Origin: JAFIFT01 sp020051095
GTDB lineage: Bacteria > Pseudomonadota > Gammaproteobacteria > Legionellales > Legionellaceae
DNA length: 64,000 bases
Assembly: GCF_964199965.1 (NCBI RefSeq)
Contig: NZ_CAXMZT010000005.1
Span: 124,001 to 188,000, forward strand
Direction: 5' to 3'
A program made the translations under genes and the position numbers. Below are positions 26,207 through 35,845 of the stretch, piece by piece. Each line of letters begins with the position of its first letter. Position 1 is the stretch's first letter. The notes beneath the pieces were generated by a model that saw only the letters and a list, made by a program, of their open reading frames with translations, had not been told where the DNA came from and ran no database searches.

Positions 26207-27580
26207 CTAAATAATTTCAAAATAGCGATCGAGTTCCCAATCTGAGATATGGGCGTTATATTGCCGAGTCTCCCATTCTCGTGTGCTGGCAAAATGATCC
26301 ACAAACTCATTTCCAAACAGGAGGTGTGCGGCTTCGGAATCCCGAAGATTTTGTGCAGCTTCCATCAATGTCTTTGGCAAGGCTAACTGTGCGGGGTGGT
26401 CAACATCATAAGCACTCCCAGTAATCGGTTCTGACGGTTCAAGTTGATGCTCGATACCATAAAGTCCCGACGCAAGAGCTGCCGCTAAAGCCAAATAGGG
26501 ATTCGCATCGGCAGCAGCAATACGGTATTCAAGGCGTTGACTTTTGTCTTGTCCTGGAATGAGACGCAATGCGGTTGTTCGGTTTTCAATCCCCCAAGTG
26601 GAATGGGTTGGCGCCCAAAAGCCGGGAATTAATCGAGTATAACTATTAATTGTCGGTGCAACCATAGCTAAAAAGTGTGGCATTAGTTGCTGTTGTCCGC
26701 CAAGGAAATGTTTCTGCACTTGGCTCATGCCATGGGGTGCATCCGCTTGGTAAAACGCGGATTTATCCGTTGCTTTATCGCGAAGGGAGAGATGGATGTG
26801 GCCACTTTGACCCGGGTAATCTGACGACCATTTTGCCATAAACGTTGCCATCAGATGATGGCGCTGAGCCAGGACTTTCATAAAGGTTTTAAATAGTTCG
26901 GCTTTATCAGCAGATTCTAACGCATGATCGACGACTAAGGCCGCTTCAATGACGCCTGGCCCTGTTTCTGTATGCAGGCCTTCGATTGGAAAACGCATCA
27001 TTTCTGACATGTTTAAAATATCATGATACAGCTCAGCATAAACAGAATTTCGAATCATCGAATAACCAAAAAAATCCGGTGTGATGGTTTTTAAATTACG
27101 AAAGCCTTTCTCGCGAACACTATCCGGTGTTTCATCAAATAAGAAGAACTCATATTCAAAAGCTGCCATAGGCTCAAATCCCATGTCATTGGCTTTTTTG
27201 ATAACACGCTTTAGTACGGAGCGAGGGCAGATGGCTTTCGCTTCCCCTTGAAACTCTGACAGGAATAACAGCTGATCCTCTTCAAAAGCGATGTTACGGC
27301 AGCTATCTGCTATGATTTGAACAGGCGCATCCGGATAACCGGTGTGCCAGCCCGTATACTGGACATTGTCATAGAGTTTATCTTTGCTGTCCCAACCTAA
27401 TACCACATCACAGAAGGAAAAGCCTTTGTCGATAGCGGAGAAAAATTTATCTTTATGCATGTATTTGCCACGTAGGACACCATCCATGTCGCATATGCCT
27501 ACTTTGACGTGACTTAACTGACGTTGTTCAACAATGAGTTTAGCGTCTTCGACGGTTTTTACTTGCTCGGGTGATAACAT
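26207..27580 (-). CDS. Glutamine synthetase family protein (gamma-glutamyl ligase type)
   Basis: A 457-residue protein of the GlnA superfamily, in the branch that includes PuuA and GlnT-like gamma-glutamylamide ligases. It has the beta-grasp N-terminus (ICDMDGVLRGKYM), metal-binding FEYEFFLF, the ATP-site GQSGHIHLSL, and NSYTRLIPGFWAPTHSTWG with the NRTTALR arginine. It lacks the adenylylation tyrosine loop expected in GlnA. It leads an operon with aldehyde dehydrogenase, alcohol dehydrogenase and amidotransferase genes, so ligation of glutamate to an amine is the likely first step. The start has AAAGGA upstream. Confidence 0.9.
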   Translation of the reverse strand: MLSPEQVKTVEDAKLIVEQRQLSHVKVGICDMDGVLRGKYMHKDKFFSAIDKGFSFCDVVLGWDSKDKLYDNVQYTGWHTGYPDAPVQIIADSCRNIAFEEDQLLFLSEFQGEAKAICPRSVLKRVIKKANDMGFEPMAAFEYEFFLFDETPDSVREKGFRNLKTITPDFFGYSMIRNSVYAELYHDILNMSEMMRFPIEGLHTETGPGVIEAALVVDHALESADKAELFKTFMKVLAQRHHLMATFMAKWSSDYPGQSGHIHLSLRDKATDKSAFYQADAPHGMSQVQKHFLGGQQQLMPHFLAMVAPTINSYTRLIPGFWAPTHSTWGIENRTTALRLIPGQDKSQRLEYRIAAADANPYLALAAALASGLYGIEHQLEPSEPITGSAYDVDHPAQLALPKTLMEAAQNLRDSEAAHLLFGNEFVDHFASTREWETRQYNAHISDWELDRYFEII

Positions 27581-27791
27581 GACATGTCCTTTTCGTAAGT
27601 CTAGATGTTATTTGATGTCCATCTTACTGTAAAAAATATACTAAAAACAATGGGTAACAATGGCAAGAGGTGGTTGAAACTTATGGATGATTATTTCGCT
27701 ATCTTTTTAGACAGGCGAAATACATAAAGATGGATTTGAGATAAATACCCAATGCCCATCTATATGCGAAGTGTGAGGTGACCGAAGGTGA

Positions 27792-28025
27792 CTAGTTATA
27801 ATCGTTTTGATACCAAGTGTCATAATCGTTGCAATATTTCATGCGATTGCAAGGGCTCGAACACGTACTTGCATAGCTAACGGTTGAACAGCCTGTATTG
27901 CACCCTGTGTTACAACCGGTATAAGCTGTGCTGCAGCCGCCACTCTGTTGGCAGAAATTAAAGCCACACCCGCTTAATAATAAGATAGAACCAAATACCA
28001 GACTGATTGAGACTGCCTTCTTCAT
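27792..28025 (-). CDS. Small cysteine-rich lipoprotein
   Basis: A 77-residue predicted lipoprotein. The N-terminal signal ends in the lipobox LLLSGC, so Cys20 would be lipidated and the mature 58 residues anchored in the outer membrane or inner-membrane outer face. The mature part contains three near repeats of the unit GCNT followed by further cysteines (TCSSPCNRMKYC), giving about ten in all. The C-terminus is acidic and aromatic. AAGGA precedes the ATG. The function is unknown; metal binding or multiple disulfides are possible. Confidence 0.75.
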   Translation of the reverse strand: MKKAVSISLVFGSILLLSGCGFNFCQQSGGCSTAYTGCNTGCNTGCSTVSYASTCSSPCNRMKYCNDYDTWYQNDYN

Positions 28026-28182
28026 AATCGTTTTCCTTAAAATGTCCTTGCTTATTTAATTTTAGTCAAAAACGAGTTAAAATCAAGCAATTGAATCCAG
28101 GAATGATCTTTGTGATTTTTTAATTGAGTGTATTTTATGGAACCTGTATACTCATCGCTCTTTTGATTTCAAAGTAAACAGA

Positions 28183-28707
28183 ATGGCATTCCCAAAACTA
28201 TCTGAATTAGCTGCAAAAAAATTATACCAAACATCTCCGAGCACCTTTTTTAGCTTTTATAACAAGGAGATTCCTCCTGAAATTAAGAAGTATGTCGATC
28301 AAGGAATCGCAAAACTTAAAGAAGCAGAAGAACAAAACTATCAACTTGAGCTTGAAAAGCGAGAAGAGCGCATAGAAAAGGCTGTTTATCATGTTCAACA
28401 TCACCCCATTTACAGCAAATGTTGTTCCTTCTTATTAGCGATAGCGATGGGTGGAAGCCATGCACTGATCTATTGGTTAATAAAAGACTCTCTAACGAGA
28501 GAAGAAAAAGGAGCGGCACTGGGGACCATTCCCGTTAGTGTACTGCTTGGGGTTTGTTATGGGGCATGTTGTTTCCCTTCAACAGCAAACTATTGGATGA
28601 GGCTATTTTTCCCAGCTGCATCCCCTGATCGAGAAATCGATCTCGAAAAACAACTAGGGGAAAATCCGCCGGATTTTTTACCTAAAACTTCCAGGAAAAA
28701 CGCATAG
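28183..28707 (+). CDS. Hypothetical protein with coiled coil and two membrane helices
   Basis: Unrecognised 174-residue protein. Residues 35-72 form a charged coiled coil rich in Glu, Lys and Arg (VDQGIAKLKEAEEQNYQLELEKREERIEKAVY). Two hydrophobic helices follow, about residues 84-104 and 116-136, joined by a charged loop, making a membrane hairpin. The C-terminus is polar and basic. There is no signal peptide and no strong ribosome binding site before the ATG. A coiled coil beside a membrane hairpin occurs in effectors that insert in host membranes, but this is only a resemblance. Confidence 0.6.
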   Translation: MAFPKLSELAAKKLYQTSPSTFFSFYNKEIPPEIKKYVDQGIAKLKEAEEQNYQLELEKREERIEKAVYHVQHHPIYSKCCSFLLAIAMGGSHALIYWLIKDSLTREEKGAALGTIPVSVLLGVCYGACCFPSTANYWMRLFFPAASPDREIDLEKQLGENPPDFLPKTSRKNA

Positions 28708-28751
28708 TGGGATAAGGAAAGTCCATCAATAATGATGATCAACCAAAAAAA

Positions 28752-30024
28752 TTAACTGTCTTTATAAGTCCGACCTGTTTTCATCACAAATTTCACTTTT
28801 TCAAGGACGGTTATGTTTGTCATCGGATCACCTTCAACACCGATGATATCAGCCAACATACCGATTTTAATTTGGCCCCTGTTTTTAATATCCATCATTT
28901 CCGCCGCATTGGTGGTGGATGTTCGGATGGCATCGATGGGAGACATTCCCCGCTTGACTAAGGCACTAAATTCTTTTGCATTGTCCCCATGAGGAAAGAC
29001 GGGTGTGTCGGTACCAAATACAATTTTCACATGAGCTTGTATCGCTTTTTCTAAGCTTTTCCGTGCTTTCGGAATGACATATTCTGCTTTTTGACGGATA
29101 TCATTGGGTAACATGTCGTAGTTGATGGCATAGCCAAGGTAAGAGGTCGGCACTAAATAGGTTCCTTTTTCTTTCATTAAACGGATGCTTTCATCGCTTA
29201 ATAAGGATCCATGTTCAATAGAGCGGACACCGGCTTTAATTGCATCGTTTATTCCTTGGGTGCCATGAGCATGTACCGAGACATACACACCGTGTCGTGC
29301 CGCTTCGTTAACCATGGCTTTTAATTCTTCAAAGGAGTATTGCTGGGCACCCACGGTGGACTCGTGAGATAATACGCCGGCTGTCGCTCCCGCCTTTATC
29401 ACTTTTGCGCCATATTTGATTTGGTATCTCACGGATTTAACAACTTCATCCACCCCATCCGCCACACCATTTTTATAGCTATTAGGAATATGAGCACTGC
29501 GATAATTGCCGACCATCTCCGGGTCCATGTGTCCGCCAGTGATGCTTAACGCATGGCCCGCAGGAATGATATGGGGGGGCGGCAATGATTCCCTCTTCAC
29601 TGGCTTTTGCAAGGGCAACATCAACTAAGGTATTGCCTGGATAACCTTGACTAATATCACGAATGGTGGTGAAACCAGCCATTAATAGCGTTTGAGCATT
29701 TTTAACACCATTTAAGGTTGCCATCGCGGCATCAGTTTGAATATATTCCAAGGCATAATTTGGTGTAAACTCAAAATGAACATGGACATGCATGTCCATT
29801 AATCCAGGTAATAAGGTTAGCTGTGGTTTTTCGATGATTTGCGCCGATTTGGGAACGTGTTGCGGATTGATAGCCGTTATCGTGTCATTTTCGATTAAAA
29901 TCGCTGCAGGACTTACATATTTGCCAGCTTGAACATCCAAATACCGTTTTGCTTTTAAAAGAATGGGGTTAGCTTGCACTGAACTAATCAAAAAAATGGC
30001 CAGCGTTAAATATCGTTTTTTCAT
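28752..30024 (-). pseudogene. Amidohydrolase (prolidase/imidazolonepropionase-like), frameshifted
   Basis: Two overlapping frames together make one full-length metal-dependent amidohydrolase of about 420 residues. The N-terminal part (from the ATG at 30024) has a signal peptide and the metal site MDMHVHVH. The C-terminal part carries SHEST, VHAHGTQGI, SIEHGS and FGTDTPVFPHG, covering the remaining metal ligands. The frame changes within a run of seven G (plus strand 29573-29579); removing one base joins IIAAP to HIIPAGHALSITGGH, as expected for the family. All catalytic residues are intact, so the break is recent, a sequencing error, or bridged by slippage. Confidence 0.85.
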
Positions 30025-30199
30025 CCTGCTTCTCAATTCGTTAAAAGCCGCCAATTATGGCAATGAAGATTCGCATAGGCAAGCGCAAAGCGAGCAAAAA
30101 AGCGAATTAGAATCCCTATTCCCCATTAAGGAGGGTAACGAGGGCAGAATGGTTCAAAATTTGTTGTACATGACCAAAAATGATATAATAAATGACTTT

Positions 30200-30952
30200 T
30201 CAAAATACGAGATTTAAATAATAGCATTTGGTGATATAAGAAAAATGAATCACACCGTTACGTTGGTGTTTATTAAATAGGTTCTCAAGGGTATGCATCA
30301 TCGCGTTATAATTAGGGGCTGTTTCACTCGGAATATAAGAGCACGACAATAATCTGCTTTTTAACTGTGGCCAGTTGAGGTCCTGATGGTTATCGAAGGA
30401 ATGCGTCTTAAACGCTTGGCCATGAAACGTTAGTGCTTGCTTTTGTGCATTTTCAGCAGAAACATTGAGATAGTCTGTACCAAATTCGATGAGCAGTTGC
30501 TCGTAGTCTCTCATGATCGGGGTATTGTTTTCCCTAAGATTCCAAACTAAAAAAAGAGACCCTGTGGGTTTTAGAACTCTTAAAAATTCAACCTCCGTTT
30601 GTTCTTTGTTAAACCAATGATACGCTTGGGCGACGGTGATAAGGTCAATGCTATGTTTGGGTAATTGCGTATGGTCGGCTTGTCCATCAATGCTCTGAAA
30701 GAGGGAATAGTTGGCTAAATATTTCTCTGCAGCTTGTCGCATGGCTTGGTTTGGCTCGACACCAAATACCTGAATTCCCTCGTCCAATAGCAATTTGGTA
30801 AATATTCCTGTCCCTGAACCAATATCAGCAACGAGGGAGTGAGCCGTTAAATGACATTTTTCTTTCAGCAAATCCACGATAGCTTGTGGATAACCAGGTC
30901 TAGCCAATAAGTAATTTTCTACCCGATTTGAAAATCGTTGTGTGTTATCCAT
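30200..30952 (-). CDS. Class I SAM-dependent methyltransferase, type 11
   Basis: A 250-residue cytosolic methyltransferase. It starts with the family pattern RFSNRVENYLLARPGYP, then motif I VADIGSGTGIFTKLL, the acidic loop VFGVEPNQAMRQAAEKYL, motif IV IDLITVAQAYHWF and LKPTGSLFLVWN. The C-terminal LLSCSYIPSE and YNAMMHTLENLF segments are usual in this subgroup, so it appears full length. It acts on a small molecule that cannot be named from sequence. It lies alone, between the broken amidohydrolase and the PBP4-type gene. Confidence 0.9.
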   Translation of the reverse strand: MDNTQRFSNRVENYLLARPGYPQAIVDLLKEKCHLTAHSLVADIGSGTGIFTKLLLDEGIQVFGVEPNQAMRQAAEKYLANYSLFQSIDGQADHTQLPKHSIDLITVAQAYHWFNKEQTEVEFLRVLKPTGSLFLVWNLRENNTPIMRDYEQLLIEFGTDYLNVSAENAQKQALTFHGQAFKTHSFDNHQDLNWPQLKSRLLSCSYIPSETAPNYNAMMHTLENLFNKHQRNGVIHFSYITKCYYLNLVF

Positions 30953-31280
30953 TGTTGTTCACAGGCATTGAATGTCTTTTGACAGTTACAGATATGTATG
31001 GAAATGTCAATTTAATTACTTTCAAGCAAGTCAAGCATTTTTTTTATTGCGTCGTAACTACCATATTATTGACGAAGGTGATAATTTATCAGTAATGACT
31101 TGCTCCTATTGGACTATGCCAAACACCATTATTTGCCAAGACTTTGATGTTTTGCATAAGTCCTGTTCTATCCAATGTTTAAATAAAAATAATCGAATTG
31201 ATTTGATAGATGAGGGCGATCAGGAGTCCAGGAATGATTCCCAACCTGGTTAATTGACTAACGCCATGCAGGTTTATTTT
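30953..31280. other. Intergenic region, no feature recognised
   Basis: This 328-bp AT-rich stretch separates the divergent methyltransferase and PBP4-type genes and should hold both promoters. A 93-codon open frame runs through it, but its composition and lack of a ribosome binding site argue against coding. I saw no repeat, RNA gene or clear operator. Confidence 0.5.
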
Positions 31281-32687
31281 ATGTATCGCATTGTTATTAC
31301 CCTTTTTGCAACGGTATTTTTTTTTCATTCGGCAGCGGCTGGACAGTCGCTTAATGAACAAATAGAGAAATTGATTAAGCAACAATTGCCCAATGCAACG
31401 GTCGCTGTTGTCGTGAAGGATATAGCAACAAATCGCGTTTTATATCAAAGGAATGCGGATAAATTATTATCGCCAGCCAGCGGCATTAAAGTTTATACAG
31501 CCATTGCAGCCCTTTATGGATTGGGGCCAAACTATCGATTTGTGACGCAATTATTTCATAAGGCCAACCAGTATTATCTTCGCTTTGGGGGGTCTCCTTC
31601 GTTTAAAAAAGAAGAGCTGACTAGTTTACTATCCAATTTAAAGCAGTCCATGGTGAATCATCAAACCAAGGTTGTGATTGATAGTTCTCGCTTTAAATCG
31701 CCTGATTATCCGGACGGCACGTCCTATGATGATATGGGTTGGTATTATGCGGCACCCGATACAGCGGCGATTATCAATGAAAATGCCGTTGCCTATCAAT
31801 TTCTCCCATCCCAGCGGGCCAATTTGCCGGTCGCGGTAGCAACCAATCAAGCAAACACGGGCATCACCATTATCAACCATCTAAAAACTGCCAGTAAACA
31901 GGATAAAAATAATCACTGCCAGTTTAATATCGAAGTGAAGCCTAACAATACCATGCGTCTTTATGGATGTATGCTCAAATCTAAAAATCCCATCACCATG
32001 AAATTAGCCGTTCCCAATCCTTTATTACGTGCAAAGCAGGAAATAAAGAGTCGCTTAACGGAACAAGGCATTAAACTAGCAACGCCCATAAACAATGGCA
32101 TCACACCCAATGATGCAGAAGAGATCGCTCGAATAGAATCGGTTAGCTTATTTAAATTGGTTAAGCGCATGCTTAAGAAGTCAAATAATATCTATGCCAA
32201 TAGCATCACAAAAGAACTTGGCTATTCTCAAACGGGAGAGGGATCTTATAAACATGGGACGTTTGCCATTAAAAAACTCATTTCACAAAACACGAAAATT
32301 AATATGAAAGGGGTTCGGCTCTACGATGGCGAAGGAACACGCTATAATTTGATAACGGCAAACCATATGGTTAGTTTATTGGCGGCTGTTTACAAAGATA
32401 AGCCCATGAGAGAATTTCTATTAAAAGCCTTACCGCAATCAAGTCGCTCAGGGAGTTTGGAAGGGCGAATGCATGGCACGGCACTTGAAGGAAAAGTGTT
32501 TGCTAAAACGGGGAGTATGCATGACATTGCATCGCTCTCAGGTTATGTGATTGACGGGGCGCATTCGCCGTTAGTTTTTTCCATTATTATCAATGGACTC
32601 GATAAGCCTTTGAGAAATGCTAGGGCTGTTGAGGAAAAAATATTGCTAATGGTGTATCAGAGTGACGTGGCAAGACGTCGGGGATAA
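31281..32687 (+). CDS. dacB: D-alanyl-D-alanine carboxypeptidase/endopeptidase, PBP4 type (S13)
   Basis: Periplasmic peptidoglycan hydrolase of the S13 family, trimming or cleaving peptide cross-links. I start it at the ATG at 31281, which gives a standard signal peptide (MYRIVITLFATVFFFHSAAA) and 468 residues, close to the E. coli protein. Penicillin-binding motifs are all present: SPASGIK (Ser67, Lys70), the SNN triad in KKSNNIYAN, and KTGS near residue 410. An inserted domain lies between the first two motifs, as in PBP4. A bidirectional terminator follows. Confidence 0.92.
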   Translation: MYRIVITLFATVFFFHSAAAGQSLNEQIEKLIKQQLPNATVAVVVKDIATNRVLYQRNADKLLSPASGIKVYTAIAALYGLGPNYRFVTQLFHKANQYYLRFGGSPSFKKEELTSLLSNLKQSMVNHQTKVVIDSSRFKSPDYPDGTSYDDMGWYYAAPDTAAIINENAVAYQFLPSQRANLPVAVATNQANTGITIINHLKTASKQDKNNHCQFNIEVKPNNTMRLYGCMLKSKNPITMKLAVPNPLLRAKQEIKSRLTEQGIKLATPINNGITPNDAEEIARIESVSLFKLVKRMLKKSNNIYANSITKELGYSQTGEGSYKHGTFAIKKLISQNTKINMKGVRLYDGEGTRYNLITANHMVSLLAAVYKDKPMREFLLKALPQSSRSGSLEGRMHGTALEGKVFAKTGSMHDIASLSGYVIDGAHSPLVFSIIINGLDKPLRNARAVEEKILLMVYQSDVARRRG

Positions 32688-32905
32688 TTGGTCGAGGTCG
32701 GAATTGAGAACTACCCTTGTCCTTGGGCTTGAACATCATCCATGATGTCGTCTCAATTACTCGCCTCGTGATCTTAGAATACCAAATTCTAGCAAATTGT
32801 CTTTACGAGAAATGCGGAACGTTTTGTAAGAAATTTCTTGGGCTAAAGCCCTTATTTTATACAATTGATTGTATCCATTAATTAGATTGCTAGGAATCAC
32901 TAGCA

Positions 32906-32940
32906 AAAAAAAAACGTGATTCAATTGAATCACGCTTTTT
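32906..32940. terminator. Bidirectional intrinsic terminator
   Basis: A perfect palindrome (CGTGATTCAATTGAATCACG, 32915-32934) has a run of A before it and CTTTTT after it. It can end transcription from both the PBP4-type gene on the plus strand and the convergent Spondin_N gene on the minus strand. Confidence 0.85.
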
Positions 32941-32974
32941 AGCGTAGGTAGTCGGACTAATCTGGGTTACAAAA

Positions 32975-33664
32975 TTATTGACCCGGTATTCTTGTGAAAA
33001 CAAACACACCAACGGGGACTTGTTTACCATTTTGCGTGAAGTGCTTCGTTTTTGCCATGGTCGTTGGTTTTTTAGGGTTGGTGTCTTTATCATCAGCCTG
33101 ATATGTTTGGCCATCATCACCGCCTGAATCCCAAGCATAAGCGTCAACAGTGACTGTGGGAACCCACTTGCCATTTTTATAGAGGTTCACATCGCCAACG
33201 CCGACAAACCAATCAGGACTTGGCGCAATCATCGCGACCATGGAGACCATTGGAAATTTTGTCGTTGCGGTAAACGTTGTAGAGGCGGGTTGGTGAACTT
33301 CACCTTTTAGCGGTTCTTTTGTTTCGATTAAAGAACCGGCTTTTCCTGCTTTGATAGCCGCATTGATTTCTTCATCTAGTGGATTATGTTGGCCATGCTC
33401 AGAAAGATTTTCTAAGCCGGGTGTTGGTTTTGTGCCGACTTTAAAAATATGATAGCCAGTAGCATGGGTTGCACCGATTAAGGGTGAAAAATGCCCAAGG
33501 CCTGTTGGGTATTCAACGGGGTGAGACGCAGCGTTCCACGTTGGAACAAAAACGACTTTATATAGCGCACTCTGGTCAGCACCAGCATAAGTGCTAGTTG
33601 CCATTGGTAAAATAGTACCAAAAGCAATCGCCTTAAGTAGTGTTGTTGTTTTTTTTCCTTTCAT
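32975..33664 (-). CDS. Secreted Spondin_N-domain protein
   Basis: A 229-residue exported protein. The ATG at 33664, nine bases after GGAG, is preferred over one five codons upstream. A signal peptide (to about residue 27, ending STYA) precedes a Spondin_N domain: YKVVFVPTWNAASHPVEYPTG, HFSPLIGATHATGYHIFKVG, then MVAMIAPSPDWFVGVGDVNLY and WDSGGDDGQTY, which fit the metal-binding loop of the fold. Spondin domains are extracellular adhesion modules in animals and occur sporadically in bacteria. It is likely periplasmic or secreted. No neighbour suggests a pathway. Confidence 0.9.
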   Translation of the reverse strand: MKGKKTTTLLKAIAFGTILPMATSTYAGADQSALYKVVFVPTWNAASHPVEYPTGLGHFSPLIGATHATGYHIFKVGTKPTPGLENLSEHGQHNPLDEEINAAIKAGKAGSLIETKEPLKGEVHQPASTTFTATTKFPMVSMVAMIAPSPDWFVGVGDVNLYKNGKWVPTVTVDAYAWDSGGDDGQTYQADDKDTNPKKPTTMAKTKHFTQNGKQVPVGVFVFTRIPGQ

Positions 33665-33778
33665 GTAAATTTTCTCCATAAATAACTAACACTATTAAAT
33701 CTAGTTCAGTGTTCCCTTTTTATCAAGTTTATGCAACGCATTGATTAGAAATTATTTTTTCGTAGGATGATAACCCTG

Positions 33779-34897
33779 TTATTGACTTGGGCTGCTCATG
33801 GGATCCTCATCCAAGGCCTTTTGTAAAAAGGATTCCCTAAATGGGCTAAGATAGTCTGAAAAAAATCCGATCGCTCGTCCGACAATATTCATGTCGTAGA
33901 AGCGAGATATTTGTGCTGCTTTCTGATGAGTGCCAAGAAGAATTTTATTAAGGTAGCTAACACAGTCGACTTCGCCAGGTTTCATTTTATGCAATGCAAA
34001 ACTGAGATCGCCGCTATGTGTTTTAATCAATTTATTATGTAAGGCTAGCATCTCGACTATCACCTTTCCTTTCACCGTCCTCGCTTCACATTGATCCAGC
34101 GGATCGGATGTATCCGAAGGAGTTGGGGAAAACTCAATTAAACATTCTTCTTGTTTGATAGGAATGCGAATATAAGCATGTTGACCGACATAGCCATACA
34201 GGGCGGAAGCTGCTATGAAGCTTGCCTTGTAACTTCGAATTTCAAACGTGATGTCTTCTTCTAAGAATTCCGCATACTTTTCGGGGTCGTTGTCAAAATG
34301 GTTTGCTATAAGCAACGTTTCTTGATCTTTTATATAGTCAGCGATGGTTATTGATTCTTGCAACTCTTTGATTGCAACCCCGATCCCATCAAGGGCGTAT
34401 TTCGTTTGTCTTAACAAGGGATCTTTTAAGAGCTTTTTAGGCGTTCTAAAACCAAACGCAGCACCAATATAAAACCCAGCCATCATTCCTAATAGCGTTC
34501 CGCTTATCGGGTTAAAATTCCATAAGCCACGGATTAAGCCACAGAAACCGCCCAATTGAGTACCTAAAATTCCGAATAAGGTTGCCGTGAACAGTGAGCC
34601 TATCTGAAGAAGATAGGTTTGAATCAAATAGCCATAAGAATTGGTTTTTGAAGAGGATTGTAAGGCACGATAAGACGTCAATACGTCATCCAGTGTGTTC
34701 AGATTGGTATCTTCCGTATTATCATAAAAACGATTTAATTTGGTGATAAAATCAGCAAGGTCATGGATAAATTCTTCGCTAACATCTTGGTGTCTTTCTT
34801 TCGCTGTTAGAATAGCGAGATGAAGATAATACTGTATTTCTCCAGGAGGAAGCGTTTTAATACCTTTTTCACAGTCATTTAATCGTTGCAATTTCAT
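33779..34897 (-). CDS. Hypothetical protein with a glycine-rich membrane hairpin
   Basis: A 372-residue protein of unknown function. Residues 1-95 are helical and charged. Two hydrophobic, glycine-rich segments (about 98-120 and 128-148, with GILGTQLGGFCGLIRG and GTLLGMMAGFYIGAAFG) form a membrane hairpin with GxxxG spacing. The rest (150-372) is cytosolic in character with mixed helix and strand and a disordered, Ser/Pro C-terminus (DEDPMSSPSQ). AAGG precedes the ATG. The architecture, a membrane hairpin inside a soluble protein with a polar tail, is frequent among Legionella effectors, but no family was recognised. Confidence 0.65.
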   Translation of the reverse strand: MKLQRLNDCEKGIKTLPPGEIQYYLHLAILTAKERHQDVSEEFIHDLADFITKLNRFYDNTEDTNLNTLDDVLTSYRALQSSSKTNSYGYLIQTYLLQIGSLFTATLFGILGTQLGGFCGLIRGLWNFNPISGTLLGMMAGFYIGAAFGFRTPKKLLKDPLLRQTKYALDGIGVAIKELQESITIADYIKDQETLLIANHFDNDPEKYAEFLEEDITFEIRSYKASFIAASALYGYVGQHAYIRIPIKQEECLIEFSPTPSDTSDPLDQCEARTVKGKVIVEMLALHNKLIKTHSGDLSFALHKMKPGEVDCVSYLNKILLGTHQKAAQISRFYDMNIVGRAIGFFSDYLSPFRESFLQKALDEDPMSSPSQ

Positions 34898-35181
34898 CTC
34901 TTAACCTTAATGCATTGAATGGCCAATAATTTCGTGTGTAGATTATAACACATAATTGTAAATATCAAACACAAAGGGCTAAATATAGGCTTAAAGATCA
35001 AGTACGATTCATTTTGCTTGCTTGTCCTCATGCGCAACGTCATACCGTCCATTTTTTTGCTTGTCTGTGGCGTTTCTGCATCAATTTTTATCCTTTACAT
35101 AATTATGTTACTAATAAAGCTATTAACAATTCGTTTCACGGCGGTAATGGATGTACCGTGTTTTTATAACAAGGAGGGTGT

Positions 35182-35775
35182 ATGAGTTTAACCTTGGAAA
35201 TGGTTAAAAACTATTTGGAGCAAATTCCAACATTAAAAGAAATCGATAATCAGGCTGTCAAAGATAAGGAAGATAGCAAAAAAGGACAAACACCTTTGAC
35301 GATAGAGCTTGGACGATTGTGGATAAATAACATTTTGACCGATGAAGATAACCAATTATTAGACATTGAACAAACAGCATTAGTCAATTTGCAAAATGCA
35401 CTCTATGATATTCCCACGGATTTGAGTTTTCATACGATTATTGTGGCGCTTAAAGGACTTGATTTGGTGACAGTCCAAAACAACTTATTTATCGCTGTTA
35501 ATCAATATATCGATAATTTCCTTCTTTTTGAGAGTCATATGGATGCTCATAAGATGTTGTTAAAAGCGATTGTTTTAGAGTTAAAAATCATGGAATATGA
35601 TTTAAGTAAAAAAGACGGTCCAATCACTCTAGGACCCAGTTTTTGGCCTATTCAAATATTGTCAAACGAAGATAGAATCAGTAACCTTTCTAAGGTAAAA
35701 GAATTGCTTGAGGATATCTTAACAAGGTTTGACACGATTTATACACCACCTGAGAAGGTGAGTGCGGTGTGTTAA
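35182..35775 (+). CDS. Hypothetical protein
   Basis: A 197-residue protein with a strong AAGGAGG ribosome binding site. It is acidic, leucine-rich and predicted helical throughout, with no signal peptide, membrane segment or known motif. A likely helical bundle spans residues 45-180, including LLDIEQTALVNLQNALYDI and AHKMLLKAIVLELKIMEYDL. It is followed 70 bp later by the phosphatase gene on the same strand. Function unknown. Confidence 0.65.
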   Translation: MSLTLEMVKNYLEQIPTLKEIDNQAVKDKEDSKKGQTPLTIELGRLWINNILTDEDNQLLDIEQTALVNLQNALYDIPTDLSFHTIIVALKGLDLVTVQNNLFIAVNQYIDNFLLFESHMDAHKMLLKAIVLELKIMEYDLSKKDGPITLGPSFWPIQILSNEDRISNLSKVKELLEDILTRFDTIYTPPEKVSAVC

Positions 35776-35845
35776 GACTTGTCTTGCCTCGATCATGGGT
35801 GTTTTTGTAATTCCTGTTTTATAGAATGATTATAGGAGAGTTGTT

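Noticed and set aside
30972..31253. 93-codon open frame on the plus strand
   Set aside because: No ribosome site, no domain-like pattern, and it fills the promoter gap of two divergent genes.
32836..32855. GGGCTAAAGCCC followed by TTATTTT as a terminator of the PBP4-type gene
   Set aside because: The stem is only four or five pairs with almost no loop; the perfect palindrome at 32915-32934 is a far better candidate.
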